Below, in pieces: positions 38,584 through 50,000 of a stretch of 64,000 bases of DNA. Every line of letters starts with the position of its first letter. Positions within the stretch are counted from its first letter, which is position 1. A program made the translations under genes and the position numbers. Origin of the DNA: Saprospiraceae bacterium (GTDB lineage: Bacteria; Bacteroidota; Bacteroidia; Chitinophagales; Saprospiraceae); the NCBI GenBank assembly GCA_016714785.1, contig JADKCC010000029.1, positions 1-64,000 on the forward strand. The letters run 5' to 3'. The notes under the pieces are model-generated. The model was given only the letters and a program-made list of their open reading frames with translations, had not been told where the DNA came from and ran no database searches.

Positions 38584-40923
38584 TTATTTAACCACTAACT
38601 TAACAGTTGATTCTATATTTTCAGAAATTTTAAACTTAATGATATACATACCTTGTGTTAAGTTCAGGTTTTTGAACGTGTTTTGATTGCCAACTTCCAT
38701 GATTTGGCCATTTATATTGTAAAGTTCAAAAGTCTTAAAATCAGTGTCAACATTCAAAGTACTACCGCTAACAGATGGGTTTGGATAAACAGTAATATTT
38801 TTTAGACTAACAAAGTTATTGACACTGGACACCTTATCATAAAAATAAATATTATCTATAAAGACAGTACCTGCTGCAGTAGGTAAGCCAGAGAAAATCA
38901 ACTGCGCGATATTTTTCTTTCCAGCAAGATTAGCAAATTGTGTTAACGGAATATCCAAACTGTTCCATTGACCTAGTGCCGGATTTTCAATTACGATTTC
39001 ATGCTCCGTATCGTCACCACCTCCAAATGCTCCATCTGCACCAAAATCTACTAATTTGACTCTGAAAGTCGTCATATTTGGCGTCCACATATCTAAGTGA
39101 AAATGACTCATGCCCGTGACATTAATCTGTTTGGTCACTGTCTCTATACCTACAAAGTCAAGGTTAGAGTATTTTTTGGTATCATTTCCTTGAATCTGAA
39201 TATCCTCCAACATAGCTGCAGACCAATCTGTACGCCAAGTATCCACTGCTACATTGGTATATGCGTTGCTAAACATAGATATCACTCCTGAAGCACTTCT
39301 TGTAGGTGTTGGCGCTGCTGTCATTGGAGTTGTAGGTCCGCTTACTGCAGTATAAAAATAAACATTATCAATATAAACTGTACCTGCTCCTACTGGCAAG
39401 CCAGAAAATATCAATTGAGCTATATTTTTTCTAGAAGTAAGATTTACAAACTGTGTCAAAGGTATATCTAGAGCATTCCATGTAGATCCTACAACATTTT
39501 CGAATACCACTTCGTGATCTTTATCATCACCACCACCAAAAGCACCATCAGCACCAAAGTCAACCAACTTTACTCTAAAAGTGGTCATATTAGGTGTCCA
39601 CATATCGACATGAATATGAGACATACCTGTGATATCTATTTGCTTTGCCACTGTCTCTACGCCTACAAAATCAAGGTTTGAATATTTTTTTGCGTCATTG
39701 CCTTGGATCTGAATATCTTCTAATACTGCTGATGACCAGTCTGTGCGCCATGTGTCCACTGCCACATTGGTATAAGCATTACTAAACATAGATATAACAT
39801 CGGCTGCGTTACGTGTTGGTGTCGGTGCAGCAACTGTAGGAACTGGTGAAGCAATGGTACCCTGGAAAAAATATATATTATCCAAATACACTATTCCTGC
39901 TCCTACTGGCAAGCCTGAAAATATCAATTGCGCTATATTTTTTCTAGACATCAAATTTGCAAATTGTGCCAAAGGAATATCCAAGCTGTTCCATTGATTA
40001 GCTATTACGTTTTCGAAAACAACTTCGTGCTCTGTATCATCTCCACCTCCGAAAGCGGCGTCTGCCCCAAAATCAACCAACTTAACTCTAAATGTTGTAG
40101 CATTAGGCGTCCACATATCAATATGGAAAAAATTCATTCCTGAAATATCTACTTGTTTAGTCACAGTCTCTATACCTACAAAATCTAAAGCACTATATTT
40201 TTTAGTGTCATTGCCTTGGATTTGGATATCTTCCAATAGCGCAGATGACCAATCTGTACGCCAAGTATCAACAGTCAAGTTGGTGTATGTATTACTAAAC
40301 ATAGATTTAACTTTTGAAGCTTCACGTGTAGGTACTGGAGCAGCTACTGTCGGGCTGGCTACAGCTACGGTTCCGTTAAAAAAGAAAACATTGTCTATAA
40401 ATACCGTACCACCACCTGCTGGTAAACCAGAAAATATCAATTGTGCTATATTCTTTTTCCCAGCAAGATTGACAAATTGTGTCAATGGAATGTCTAAACT
40501 ATTCCATTGATTAGGAGTAACATTGGTAAACACTACTTCATGTTCGGTATCATCACCTCCACCAAATGCTCCATCTGCACCAAAATCAACCAACTTCACT
40601 CTAAAAGTGGTCATATTTGGCGTCCACATGTCAACATGAAAATGATTCATACTGGAGACATCAATTTGTTTGGTAACTGACTCCACACCTACGAAATCCA
40701 GATTACTATATTTCTTAGTATCATTTCCTTGAATTTGGATATCTTCTAATAGTGCTGCGGACCAATCGGTTCGCCATGTATCAACCGTTAAGTTAGTATA
40801 AGTATTGCTAAACATAGATTTGACATCTGCAGCGTCACGAGTAGGAACCGGTGCAGCAGATGAAGGCTGAGCAAATGCCTGTACTGTTATAAAAAAAGAG
40901 AAAATAAATGTTAAAATTTTCAT
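38584..40923 (-). CDS. T9SS protein with four carbohydrate-binding-like modules
   Basis: 779 residues. Signal peptide MKILTFIFSFFITVQAFA. Four tandem ~165-residue modules (about 20-690), each starting APxPTRxAxxVxSMFSNxYT, with VDTWRTDWS, IQGNDTKKYSNLDFVG, HxDMWTPNMTTFRVKLVDFG, GGGDDTEHE, IAQLIFSGLP and ending in xDNxYF. The beta-sandwich pattern resembles galactose-binding-fold CBMs seen beside GH16/GH17 laminarinases in Bacteroidota. The C-terminus (NITVYPNPSVSGSTLNVDT ... GMYIIKFKI) is a T9SS type A domain. There is no catalytic domain, so it is probably a surface glucan-binding protein. It starts 30 bp after the GH17 gene, last in the operon. Confidence 0.82.
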   Translation of the reverse strand: MKILTFIFSFFITVQAFAQPSSAAPVPTRDAADVKSMFSNTYTNLTVDTWRTDWSAALLEDIQIQGNDTKKYSNLDFVGVESVTKQIDVSSMNHFHVDMWTPNMTTFRVKLVDFGADGAFGGGDDTEHEVVFTNVTPNQWNSLDIPLTQFVNLAGKKNIAQLIFSGLPAGGGTVFIDNVFFFNGTVAVASPTVAAPVPTREASKVKSMFSNTYTNLTVDTWRTDWSSALLEDIQIQGNDTKKYSALDFVGIETVTKQVDISGMNFFHIDMWTPNATTFRVKLVDFGADAAFGGGDDTEHEVVFENVIANQWNSLDIPLAQFANLMSRKNIAQLIFSGLPVGAGIVYLDNIYFFQGTIASPVPTVAAPTPTRNAADVISMFSNAYTNVAVDTWRTDWSSAVLEDIQIQGNDAKKYSNLDFVGVETVAKQIDITGMSHIHVDMWTPNMTTFRVKLVDFGADGAFGGGDDKDHEVVFENVVGSTWNALDIPLTQFVNLTSRKNIAQLIFSGLPVGAGTVYIDNVYFYTAVSGPTTPMTAAPTPTRSASGVISMFSNAYTNVAVDTWRTDWSAAMLEDIQIQGNDTKKYSNLDFVGIETVTKQINVTGMSHFHLDMWTPNMTTFRVKLVDFGADGAFGGGDDTEHEIVIENPALGQWNSLDIPLTQFANLAGKKNIAQLIFSGLPTAAGTVFIDNIYFYDKVSSVNNFVSLKNITVYPNPSVSGSTLNVDTDFKTFELYNINGQIMEVGNQNTFKNLNLTQGMYIIKFKISENIESTVKLVVK

Positions 40924-40953
40924 GCTTTTAAATTTTAATGATTAAAAAATAAT

Positions 40954-41865
40954 TTATTGTACAAATTTAAGTCGTTCATTTTTGTCCCACAATCCCCAAT
41001 ACGCACCTACTTCACCTTCAGCGCCTACTTTCCATGACTCATCAAAAGATGAGAAATAAAACATCTCTATTTCTGATTGTTGTGCCCAAATCTGGACATT
41101 GATAAAATATTTCATGGTGGAAATGGCATTGGGTATGGCTCCTTTAGTAACTTCGCCCTGGCTTGGCCAACCGGTCTCTGTGATGATGATTTTTTTGCCC
41201 TTTGCCGCATCTATGACTTGCTGATGCATATAATGCAAATGTCCCAAAGAGTTCTCGAAACTCGTACCTTCCCAAAATGGATAGTAATTGGCCAAAACCA
41301 CATCGCTGGCATCAACTAATTCAGGGTGTCTGCCAAATTCATAGTATGCATCTACATAACCTACAGGTATTTCCGAAACCTGAGACTTTACATAATCGAT
41401 CTTTTCTAAAAGTTCGGCCAATGTCAAATCATTTCTATACAAAACTTCATTTCCTACAGCAGCTATATCCACAAAACCGTCGTTGCAAAGTTGGATTAGA
41501 TTCTCGACTTCAATTTCGTTTTTTTCCTTATCGTCTCCTAGCCAAGCCCCTACTAGGGTTTTCATTCCCATTTCCTTGGCTATTTTTGGTATGAGTTCAT
41601 TCCCTTCTATGGTAGAAAATGACCGAATCCAATTTGTGTAGGGTTTTAATATTTCCAATCGCCTGCGTATTTGACCCTCTGATATGATATCTCCTGGCTT
41701 TTGTCCATCTTCATATAGACTAAAGCAAATGCCGTGCATCCCTTTTTGGAGCATTTGAAAATACAATGATTTAATATCTTCTTCAGGAGTGTCAATATTA
41801 TATAAATCAATATGCTCTATTGGGAGTCCCTGATAAATGTTAAAGTTGTATGATCTTTGCGACAT
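40954..41865 (-). CDS. GH17 beta-1,3-glucan hydrolase, cytoplasmic
   Basis: 303 residues without a signal peptide. GH17 motifs: AAVGNEVLYRND with acid/base Glu140 and IIITETGWPSQGE with nucleophile Glu230; also YYPFWEG and FYFSSFDESWK at the end of the barrel. It is a close paralogue of the C-terminal half of the neighbouring transporter fusion (shared YWGLWDKNE/SWGLWDKNE ends), probably by tandem duplication. Likely cuts imported beta-1,3-gluco-oligosaccharides in the cytoplasm. Confidence 0.88.
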   Translation of the reverse strand: MSQRSYNFNIYQGLPIEHIDLYNIDTPEEDIKSLYFQMLQKGMHGICFSLYEDGQKPGDIISEGQIRRRLEILKPYTNWIRSFSTIEGNELIPKIAKEMGMKTLVGAWLGDDKEKNEIEVENLIQLCNDGFVDIAAVGNEVLYRNDLTLAELLEKIDYVKSQVSEIPVGYVDAYYEFGRHPELVDASDVVLANYYPFWEGTSFENSLGHLHYMHQQVIDAAKGKKIIITETGWPSQGEVTKGAIPNAISTMKYFINVQIWAQQSEIEMFYFSSFDESWKVGAEGEVGAYWGLWDKNERLKFVQ

Positions 41866-41914
41866 GGTAATTGATTTATTTTATTTCAAATTCTATTTGT
41901 TCTTACGATTTTTT

Positions 41915-44275
41915 CTATTTATTAAATTTAAATTTTTCATTTTTATCCCAAAGTCCCCATGAAGTACCTGCCCAACCTTCTGAGTGGATCTTCCATGATT
42001 CGTCAAAAGATGAGAAGTAAAACATTTCAACATTTTTGGCCCGACTCCATTCTACAATCTCTGCAACATATCTCATAACGTTTTCATCAGAAGGCACTGC
42101 ATCCATGACATTTTGTCCCTTACTTGGCCAGCCAGTCTCAGTAATGATAACTTTTTTACCATGAGCAACAGATAAGACTTGCTGATACATCTCTTGAAGA
42201 TACAATGATGCGAATTTAATATCTGCCCCTTCCCAGAATGGATAACAATTGATCATTAAAACGTCTGATATCTGCATCAATTTTGGATGTTTCTTGACTT
42301 CGTAATAAACATCTACAAAGCTTACCGGAATATTACCTGCTACACCTTTGATTTGCACCATATAATCATACAATGCTTCTGCACTAACATCATTTCTAAA
42401 AAGTACTTCATTGCCCACTGAAGCCATATCGACTACACCCTTGCTTAATAAAGACTTAAGGCTGGATAGTTCTTTATCATTATTTTGCATATCATGACTT
42501 ATCCAAGCACCAACCAGTGTTTTGAAACCCATTTCTTTCGCCAGTTGTGGTATCAATTCGTGGCCGTTGGTACAGGAAAAAGTCCTGATCCATTGAGTAT
42601 GGCCTTTGAGAATTTCTAGCCTTTTGATTATTTGCTCTTTTGTGATCGTATCTCCCGGATTTTGAAATTCATTATAAGCACTAAAGCAAATACCATGGAG
42701 TCCTTTTTCAAATTGAGCTTTGAAATGACTCACTTTAGTAGTTGGCGATGCTGAATTATAATCAATTTTTGATGCATAGTAATTTGGAAATTTACTTTTC
42801 AGTTCAGACGAAGTTAGACCATTGAGATTCGCAGAGCCTAATACTGAAGTGGATGAATAGCCGGATGGGATTGCAGCCTTCTTCTTTTCAAGTTGGGCTC
42901 TGATTTCATGAGATTTTTCTTCATTGACATCGTAATCCCACATAGCCCACAGCGCAAATAGAGTACCAAGTACTGGAATAGCAGAAAAGAACATTCGTAG
43001 CTCAAACATGGTCTCGTAAGTCTGTGTGGCTGCACCAGAATTGAAATCAATGTACCATAATATCAACCCAGTTAATGCACCTGCTATGGCCAATCCGAAC
43101 TTAACCATCCACCAATAGATAGCGCCAAAAATCCCTTCTCTTCTTTTTCCTGTATTTAATTCGTCAATATCAATGACATCTGAAGTCATAGACATCATCA
43201 ATGTAAATAAACTGCCTATTCCAAAAGATATGAAAGGCAGTGCTATTAAAAATAAATATGGTTTACCTGGTACAAACAAAAAAAGCAAAGATGCATACCC
43301 CAAAATAGATAAAGATTGCGACCAAATAAAGGCCTTTTGTTTACCCATGACCTTGGACATGTAAGCCACTATAGGAATAATCAATACTGTAGTGAAAACT
43401 GCCCCAATACATCCATAGAGTGTTGGCCAAATACCTTGTCCATCTCCAGGAAATACATAATATTTTATAATAAAAAATGAAAAACCTGCTGTGGTATTAA
43501 ATGCATTAAATATAAAAAAAGTGGCAATACATAATTTTCTGAAAGGCACAATGACCAAAGCTTCTTTAAAACCTTGTATGATCAAATCAAAACTTCTGCT
43601 TGCATTTGCAATGGTTAATGGTTCGTAATTTTCATTTAAAGTCGATTTACTTTTGATAAATATGCCCGGTATTATGGCTAAAATAGTGCATATTATAGCT
43701 CCATAAACAGCCAGTGATCTTGTCGCTTCCTCTGCTGTGGGAAACCAAGCAGGATCATACATAATTACCCACAACCAAGGTGCAAATACCCAAGCCAACT
43801 GCCCGATAAGTTGCGAAGTAGCCATAATAGATGTCCTTTCATGAAAATCATCACTCATTTCATAACCCATGGCTACATAAGGTACACTAAAAATCGTAAT
43901 ACCCAAGTAAAATGCCAAAGAAACCAAAAGGAAATAATAAAAGTTAAAGTCCACAGAATTGGTAGCATACAATTGCCACATAAAAGCAAATGAGATACCG
44001 GTCATAATCCCACCAATGACCACATACTGTCTCCTTCTACCCCATTTAGACTTGGTATTATCTGTAATGAAACCCATAATAGGGTCCGTAATCGCATCAA
44101 ATAATTTAGGAACAAAATAAATGGTGCTAATCATCCAGCCTGGAAATCCCAACTTATCGATCAAGATGACCATAAATATTCCCAACATGGCTGGAAATAA
44201 TTGATTGGCAAGCATACCAAGTCCGAAGGCTAATTTTTGACTAAATGGTACTTTACTAGTGGTGACGTGGCTCAT
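41915..44275 (-). CDS. GPH-family sugar symporter fused to GH17
   Basis: 786 residues. Residues 1 to about 460 are a 12-span MFS/GPH (MelB-like) symporter, with the diagnostic DAITDPIMGFITDNTKSKWG block and a second-half DIDELNTGKRREGIFGA. A linker of charged and Ser-rich residues (about 460-510) leads to a complete GH17 domain (about 510-786) with GNEVLFRND (acid/base Glu623) and IIITETGWPSKGQ (nucleophile Glu713). GPH symporters place the C-terminus in the cytoplasm, so the enzyme would act on incoming oligosaccharides. The frame is uninterrupted and the two halves show no stop or internal start signal, so the fusion appears genuine. Confidence 0.88.
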   Translation of the reverse strand: MSHVTTSKVPFSQKLAFGLGMLANQLFPAMLGIFMVILIDKLGFPGWMISTIYFVPKLFDAITDPIMGFITDNTKSKWGRRRQYVVIGGIMTGISFAFMWQLYATNSVDFNFYYFLLVSLAFYLGITIFSVPYVAMGYEMSDDFHERTSIMATSQLIGQLAWVFAPWLWVIMYDPAWFPTAEEATRSLAVYGAIICTILAIIPGIFIKSKSTLNENYEPLTIANASRSFDLIIQGFKEALVIVPFRKLCIATFFIFNAFNTTAGFSFFIIKYYVFPGDGQGIWPTLYGCIGAVFTTVLIIPIVAYMSKVMGKQKAFIWSQSLSILGYASLLFLFVPGKPYLFLIALPFISFGIGSLFTLMMSMTSDVIDIDELNTGKRREGIFGAIYWWMVKFGLAIAGALTGLILWYIDFNSGAATQTYETMFELRMFFSAIPVLGTLFALWAMWDYDVNEEKSHEIRAQLEKKKAAIPSGYSSTSVLGSANLNGLTSSELKSKFPNYYASKIDYNSASPTTKVSHFKAQFEKGLHGICFSAYNEFQNPGDTITKEQIIKRLEILKGHTQWIRTFSCTNGHELIPQLAKEMGFKTLVGAWISHDMQNNDKELSSLKSLLSKGVVDMASVGNEVLFRNDVSAEALYDYMVQIKGVAGNIPVSFVDVYYEVKKHPKLMQISDVLMINCYPFWEGADIKFASLYLQEMYQQVLSVAHGKKVIITETGWPSKGQNVMDAVPSDENVMRYVAEIVEWSRAKNVEMFYFSSFDESWKIHSEGWAGTSWGLWDKNEKFKFNK

Positions 44276-44298
44276 GTGTTCAGTTAATATGTATGTGC

Positions 44299-45789
44299 TT
44301 AATGAATTAAAATCGTTTGAATTGCATTTTCTTTCAAGTGAGTATTTATGGATTTTCCGTTGTAATTTAAAGCTATATCTTTGGATTTGCCATCAGGATT
44401 AAAAAGAATTACCACAGTAGAACCATCCTTATTTAATGCAGCAGTACACATTACTTCAGTATTTGGATTAGCTACGCCTATTCTCACAGCTTCAGGTCTA
44501 ATGAATCTGCTAAAATGAGACATGACATAATACAAAGGTGTAAAATATACTTCATCTTTCTCCGTATCTACAATGACAGGAGCTGTACACCAGTTTTTAA
44601 ACCAGTTGGGTCCTCCTTGCCTGTCTAGCACCATATTCCAGTCTATCCATCCATCCACCCAATTATTGAGACAACCGATGATATCTCTGGCATACCTATG
44701 CGCAGGTGCATATTTGGGATGCAGGTATTTCTTGTCTGCCGGTGCCCAATCCCATCCCCAATCCGTAGCTTCTTTACTCCAATACCAGGCATCATTTTTC
44801 CATGCCGGTACTTCTGCATCCACACAGGCTTCGGTTTGAATCATATATTTTTCAGGTGCTTTGGCATGTGTATATTGTAATACGTCAGGAAAATAATCAT
44901 AAGTACTCGCATACCAGTGTATCGCTGTTCCATCAAAATATTTTTTGGCTTCTGTATCATCATACATGACATCTACCCACTCTTTGAGTTCGTCTCGATT
45001 CTGGTCATAGCCCAGTATTTTCAATGATGGATGTTGGGTACGAAGTACAGGGCCTAAGTAATTTTTTACAAATTCGTTCATCTCCTCAGGTGAGAAGTGC
45101 ATACTTTCCCAGTTTTTGCCATTCCCAAGTGGTTCGTTTTCCACGGTGATGCCCCAAATATCTATGCCTTCTTTTTTATAAGCATCAATATATTTATCAA
45201 AAAAGTTAGCCCACACAGGATAGTACTCAGGTAACAACTTACCGCCACGCCAATCTTTATTATCTTTCATCCATGGTGGTGCTGTCCATGGTGACGATAT
45301 GATCTTAAAACCTTCTTTGGATACTTTTTGAGCGTCTTTGATCATCGGAATAATGTCGTCCATATCTTCTTTGATAGAAAAATGCTTCAACTCCCGATCA
45401 TTTTCAACAGGTGCGTATGAATAGTTGCTCAAAGAAAAGTCACATGAGTTTATATGGGTTCTAGTCAATGAATATCTTGCACCTCGCTCTCCAAAATACG
45501 CTTCCAGGATTTTATTTCTATTTTGTTTACTGACTTTATTAAGCAAATATGCAGAAGATTCAGTAAATGATCCGCCAAATCCAGTAATCGTCTGAAATTT
45601 CGTCTCAGCATCTATGACAATTGTAATTGGGTTCTGACTCGTTTTAGTTGGGTTTACCTCCTGAAGTTTTTGACCATCAGCTGATGTCTCAAATATTTGA
45701 ATACCCAATGACTTATTATGGAAGGAAGACATTATTATTATGCTCATTAATAAAACCAAAAACGCAAGATATCCCTTTCTCATCACCAT
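44299..45789 (-). CDS. GH30 glycosidase (probable beta-1,6-glucanase)
   Basis: 496 residues with an N-terminal signal/anchor (YLAFLVLLMSIIIMSS). GH30 landmarks: FQTITGFGGSFTESSAYLL, SSPWTAPPWMKDN, GITVENEPLGNGKNWESM with acid/base Glu219, and YMIQTEACVD with nucleophile Glu320, followed by the beta-sandwich domain to the C-terminus. The family includes endo-beta-1,6-glucanases and glucosylceramidases; next to GH16 and GH17 it fits removal of beta-1,6 branches from laminarin-type glucan. Overlaps the upstream gene by 7 bp, so translation is coupled. Confidence 0.88.
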   Translation of the reverse strand: MVMRKGYLAFLVLLMSIIIMSSFHNKSLGIQIFETSADGQKLQEVNPTKTSQNPITIVIDAETKFQTITGFGGSFTESSAYLLNKVSKQNRNKILEAYFGERGARYSLTRTHINSCDFSLSNYSYAPVENDRELKHFSIKEDMDDIIPMIKDAQKVSKEGFKIISSPWTAPPWMKDNKDWRGGKLLPEYYPVWANFFDKYIDAYKKEGIDIWGITVENEPLGNGKNWESMHFSPEEMNEFVKNYLGPVLRTQHPSLKILGYDQNRDELKEWVDVMYDDTEAKKYFDGTAIHWYASTYDYFPDVLQYTHAKAPEKYMIQTEACVDAEVPAWKNDAWYWSKEATDWGWDWAPADKKYLHPKYAPAHRYARDIIGCLNNWVDGWIDWNMVLDRQGGPNWFKNWCTAPVIVDTEKDEVYFTPLYYVMSHFSRFIRPEAVRIGVANPNTEVMCTAALNKDGSTVVILFNPDGKSKDIALNYNGKSINTHLKENAIQTILIH

Positions 45790-47057
45790 TTATATATTTT
45801 GATAGTGTCTGACGTAGGAGGCAATTTAATATATTTCCAAAGTGAATCAAAGTCGCCTCCGAAGGTTTTGGTGATTGGTTTTCCATCTCTGGTCAAACCC
45901 TTAAATACACCTTTATCGACCAGATCCCATAATGCATATTTAGCTTCAGATTTAAGATTGATCAAGCCAAAATGATTTTCTGATCCTTGTGGGTTTTTAG
46001 CATCTTTCCATTGCTCATCAAAAGCTTCAAAATAAAAACAAGTCACATTATTGCTATCACTCCATGATTTGATCATTTTGTAGTACAAGGCAGATTTATA
46101 TTCATCACAAGCCTTGGACCCATCATCTCCATAATTGTAATTAGAAAACGATGACCAACCAGTCTCACCTATATGGACAGGTTTTTCTACGCCTAATGAT
46201 TTCATATAATTCACTACACTTTTGTACTGAAAAATAGCATAGTCTCGCGCTCGCAACATCGCTGCTTCAATTTTTTCTTTATCCGTCAGTGAAGCTTCCG
46301 CAGATTTCACACCCCAAAAATCGGGATTATAATGCGTATCATGCATCGGGTAAGTATGCAAAGAAATATAATCAACAGCATGAACCAACTTTTTTAAGTC
46401 TTCTACATGATATAAGGTATCTCCACCACCCCATGAAGCAAAATTATCTGAACTGGTAACCCAAAGATTTTCAGGCAACTTGCCTAGCTTCTTTAGATCT
46501 TGCAAATGATTGACCCATTTCAGGATGACATTGGGCTGTACGTAATAACTCTCTGCCCATTTGACCATAGCTTCGTTACCTACTGCTATAACTTTTACAA
46601 TATCGGGGTACTGATTGGTGAGTTCTACAGCACGATTGATTTCGGTCTCATTTTTTTCACTTTCTATATTGTGGTCTACTGGTAGACTGGTCCACGCATT
46701 TTTACAATCAATCCAAGCGCCAAGCATGATGTACATCTCAAATGTCGGATCATCCTTTTTCATCTCTTTGATGGCTTGGAGCAAATTAGCGGCTTCAGCC
46801 AAGTGTACATTGTAAGTACGCAGTATCCTGATACCCATGGCATGCAAAATTTTCAGATCTTCTTTGAGTTCTGCTATGGTGGGTTGAATATCTCTGGATA
46901 TTTGGCGGTATCCACCATAACTGATCGCCTGGTACGCGGGATTCCCTAAAATATCTGCTGCTGTTTTATCTTTCACTATCGGATTCTCGTTTTGCTTTTC
47001 TTTACATGACATCACCATGATTATGCTACACAATAATACAAAATAAATTCGTTTCAT
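45783..47057 (-). CDS. GH17-like glycosidase lipoprotein
   Basis: 424 residues. Lipobox VMSCKE (Cys18) indicates a lipoprotein. Barrel features: GIRILRTYNVHLAEAA, VIAVGNEAMVKW with acid/base Glu162, and VHIGETGWSSFSN with nucleophile Glu298, followed by CFYFEAFDEQWKD. This is the GH17 fold, more divergent than the two cytoplasmic GH17 copies. It is placed to act on glucan chains in the periplasm or on the surface before import. Confidence 0.8.
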   Translation of the reverse strand: MKRIYFVLLCSIIMVMSCKEKQNENPIVKDKTAADILGNPAYQAISYGGYRQISRDIQPTIAELKEDLKILHAMGIRILRTYNVHLAEAANLLQAIKEMKKDDPTFEMYIMLGAWIDCKNAWTSLPVDHNIESEKNETEINRAVELTNQYPDIVKVIAVGNEAMVKWAESYYVQPNVILKWVNHLQDLKKLGKLPENLWVTSSDNFASWGGGDTLYHVEDLKKLVHAVDYISLHTYPMHDTHYNPDFWGVKSAEASLTDKEKIEAAMLRARDYAIFQYKSVVNYMKSLGVEKPVHIGETGWSSFSNYNYGDDGSKACDEYKSALYYKMIKSWSDSNNVTCFYFEAFDEQWKDAKNPQGSENHFGLINLKSEAKYALWDLVDKGVFKGLTRDGKPITKTFGGDFDSLWKYIKLPPTSDTIKIYKW

Positions 47058-47076
47058 GGATGATGTTTTTGAATAT

Positions 47077-50000
47077 TTACTTTAATAATTGCTGGTCTAC
47101 AAATACTTTAATACTTAAAATGTCACCTTTTCGACCAAATATAGAATGACTGTTGCTCTTATCTAGCGTATTTGAATTTACATTTTGATTATCACCATTT
47201 TCAAATACAAGAACTATACTACTCGTCTCAGCGATCTCATAAATCACAGGAATCTGACAAAATGTAAAAAATAATTGTCCGCTACTTAACTCTAAAGACT
47301 GTTTTTGACCTCTTAAATCAGTATAGGAAACTATTTTTGAAGCCGTCAGGAATTCTGACTTCCTCAACAAGGCAGGATTAAATGTCAAATGTCCACTCGA
47401 AGACTTCAATACCCAACTCACCAAATCTAGAGAGTAAATCTTCTTTTACCTGACCCGTCATACCAGGTTGTTGAGCACCTTTATGTCCGGGTGTGTGCGA
47501 ATAGGGATCTGTAGGGAAAGCACCAAATAAGTCAGGTGATTTATGCACCCCAATACCAGCCTGGATTTCATAATAATGTTCCAATAATCTACCGACAGTA
47601 ACCGACGATTCGTTTTGTCTGATCGCTTGCAAGCAACTTTCCTGCACTGCCAAAAGAAGCTTGGATACCATGTGCCAATAAATAGAACCTAATCCTTCAT
47701 ATCCATAAAAAGTTCCTGATCTACCAGTAAATGCCTTGTGATGAAATACTTTTTCGAATATATCAAGTAATTTTTGAGTTTCATTTTGGATCAGATCCGA
47801 GTATGCTGGTATCTCCAATATTCTCTAATGCTTTTTTTAAGATCTCCTGCATTTTTAAAATTGCCATTAAAATGGTATTTGCCATAGATATCCTTTTCAA
47901 CAATAGTTGTATTTCCTTGGCTACCCATGTCTGAATCAATGCCGAACTTACAGCATCTGATTCATCTATGATATTTTTACCAGGAAACCTGGCAATTTTT
48001 TATTAGGATACAATATATAACTGTATTGGTCTTTTCTGAAAAGAGTTTACTGTGTTTCATCGCATCAAGTACATGCAGTGATTGTGTACCGTCAAGATAA
48101 CCTGAACTCAACACAGCCACCTGACCTTCAAGCATCTCATCCAAATACGAAATCATGACACCATCTTGCTTGTAAGTCATTAGATTGTACGCGTGATACA
48201 GGCCATCTTTTCTCTTATTTTGACCAATGGAATGATTGATGAATGCAAGGCTAAGCTTAACAAATCGCTTGAGTCCTTCCATTGAAGCTGTACGTTTTTT
48301 GCCCCAAAATCCGGATTTGTATATTTGAGATCTGTAATCTGATGCCGCCTTGCCTAGTTGATCTAAAATGACCTTACGATCAGCATCAGAAATATTGCCG
48401 GATAATAAGCCTTGATGGGTATCCAAAGTTTCTCTGACACTGTGATAAAACTCAATCAATTCATTGGACAACTTTATATTTTCAAGATCTGTCTTTTCAA
48501 AGATTTCATCTAAAAACACTAAAAATCGTCGCATATAATACAAGGTCACCATGGATACACCATTACCTACTAAGGCATTATTGGCATCATTCCATTCGGG
48601 CCTTTGGGTATTCAGCCATATACCACCTTCCGGTATAAAATTAGACATTTTGGCCAATAAAGTAGCCAAAAGCTTTTCTATCAAATTGACGCGATAAATA
48701 TCATTGTCGTTGTCTTTTAATAGAGCACCATCAGCGCCTACAGAAGTCATGCTTTCTCTGATTCTGGCATCCCAATGATGATCAAAATCGATGGTATCTT
48801 TAGGATTATTGACTATATCTTCATAGGGTTTGATAATATACGGTACCGCTGCATATACAAAATAATCCTGATCAAAGTAAGCTTCTAGTCCACCGGGCTT
48901 GAACTTTTGGATGATCTCCAAAAACTTTTGCAAATAAATAATCTGGTGGTCTCCCCAATATCCTATGTAAGACCACGGATCATCAGGTTCTATGGTTTCC
49001 CAATCAAATCCACCTTTGGTTACCCGATACGGATTGTATCCATCAAAGGTCGATGCATTGAGAAATTTGAATATCATACCATCTATATATTCTGGATATG
49101 AATAAGCCAATGCTTCCCAGTTTTGGAAGATATCTCGCCAATTGCCTTCATAGTCTAGTATCTTGTCACCAGTATTTTCAGCTCTAAGATTGATAGAAAA
49201 TCTATTCCAAGGTCTGCTAGGGTCTCCATGTCTTCGACTAAATTTCAAAGGAAGATACTCCATAGTAAGGCGTATCAGATCAGGATCTTGTGTTTCTATT
49301 GCTTTGTTGCAAAGGACTTGATAATGAGATTTGGCTTCCAAAGAATTAAAAAAGGCCTGATTGTTTTCGACTACTGCATTGTTGGCTTTACTTACATACT
49401 GCTCAAAATCGACTTTTTCTACATGATACCCATCATCAAATATTCCTCCGCGCATGATGTTAAAAAGCACATTGGAATAGTTTCTGCAATCCTGTAGAGG
49501 GTCATTAGTATATTGTAACCCATCTGCTGACGCTACCAAATTGATCAGATTTTCGGTGCCTTTCTGAATATCGTCTGCTATTTTGGATTTAAAATCTGTT
49601 GTAGATTGAATCTCATGAATAATGTCTGCTACCTGACTATGATTTTTATTGACATCTGCTACAAAAAACCAGGTCTCACTGGCAGATGACTTTAAGTGAA
49701 GATCCGTACAAATAAAATATGCTCCTTTTTCTCCTTTTATGTCTGATTCTGCAGCAACATTTTGTCCTTTTCTAAAAGCATTGAGCTGTAATGATGATAA
49801 TAGATTGGTGACTTTAGAAAGGCCATGGGACCAAACAATGTTGGCTTTTAAAGCTTCGCTTGGCTCAGCTTTATCCACAATAATCGCACTGAGTGCAAAA
49901 ATTCCTAAACCCGATTCTGCATGTAGTTCAGTTCGTTTGTAGGCATCAACAAGGTGGCTGCTTGCTGTTTGCAATCCACTACTTACACCATGAGGCATGA

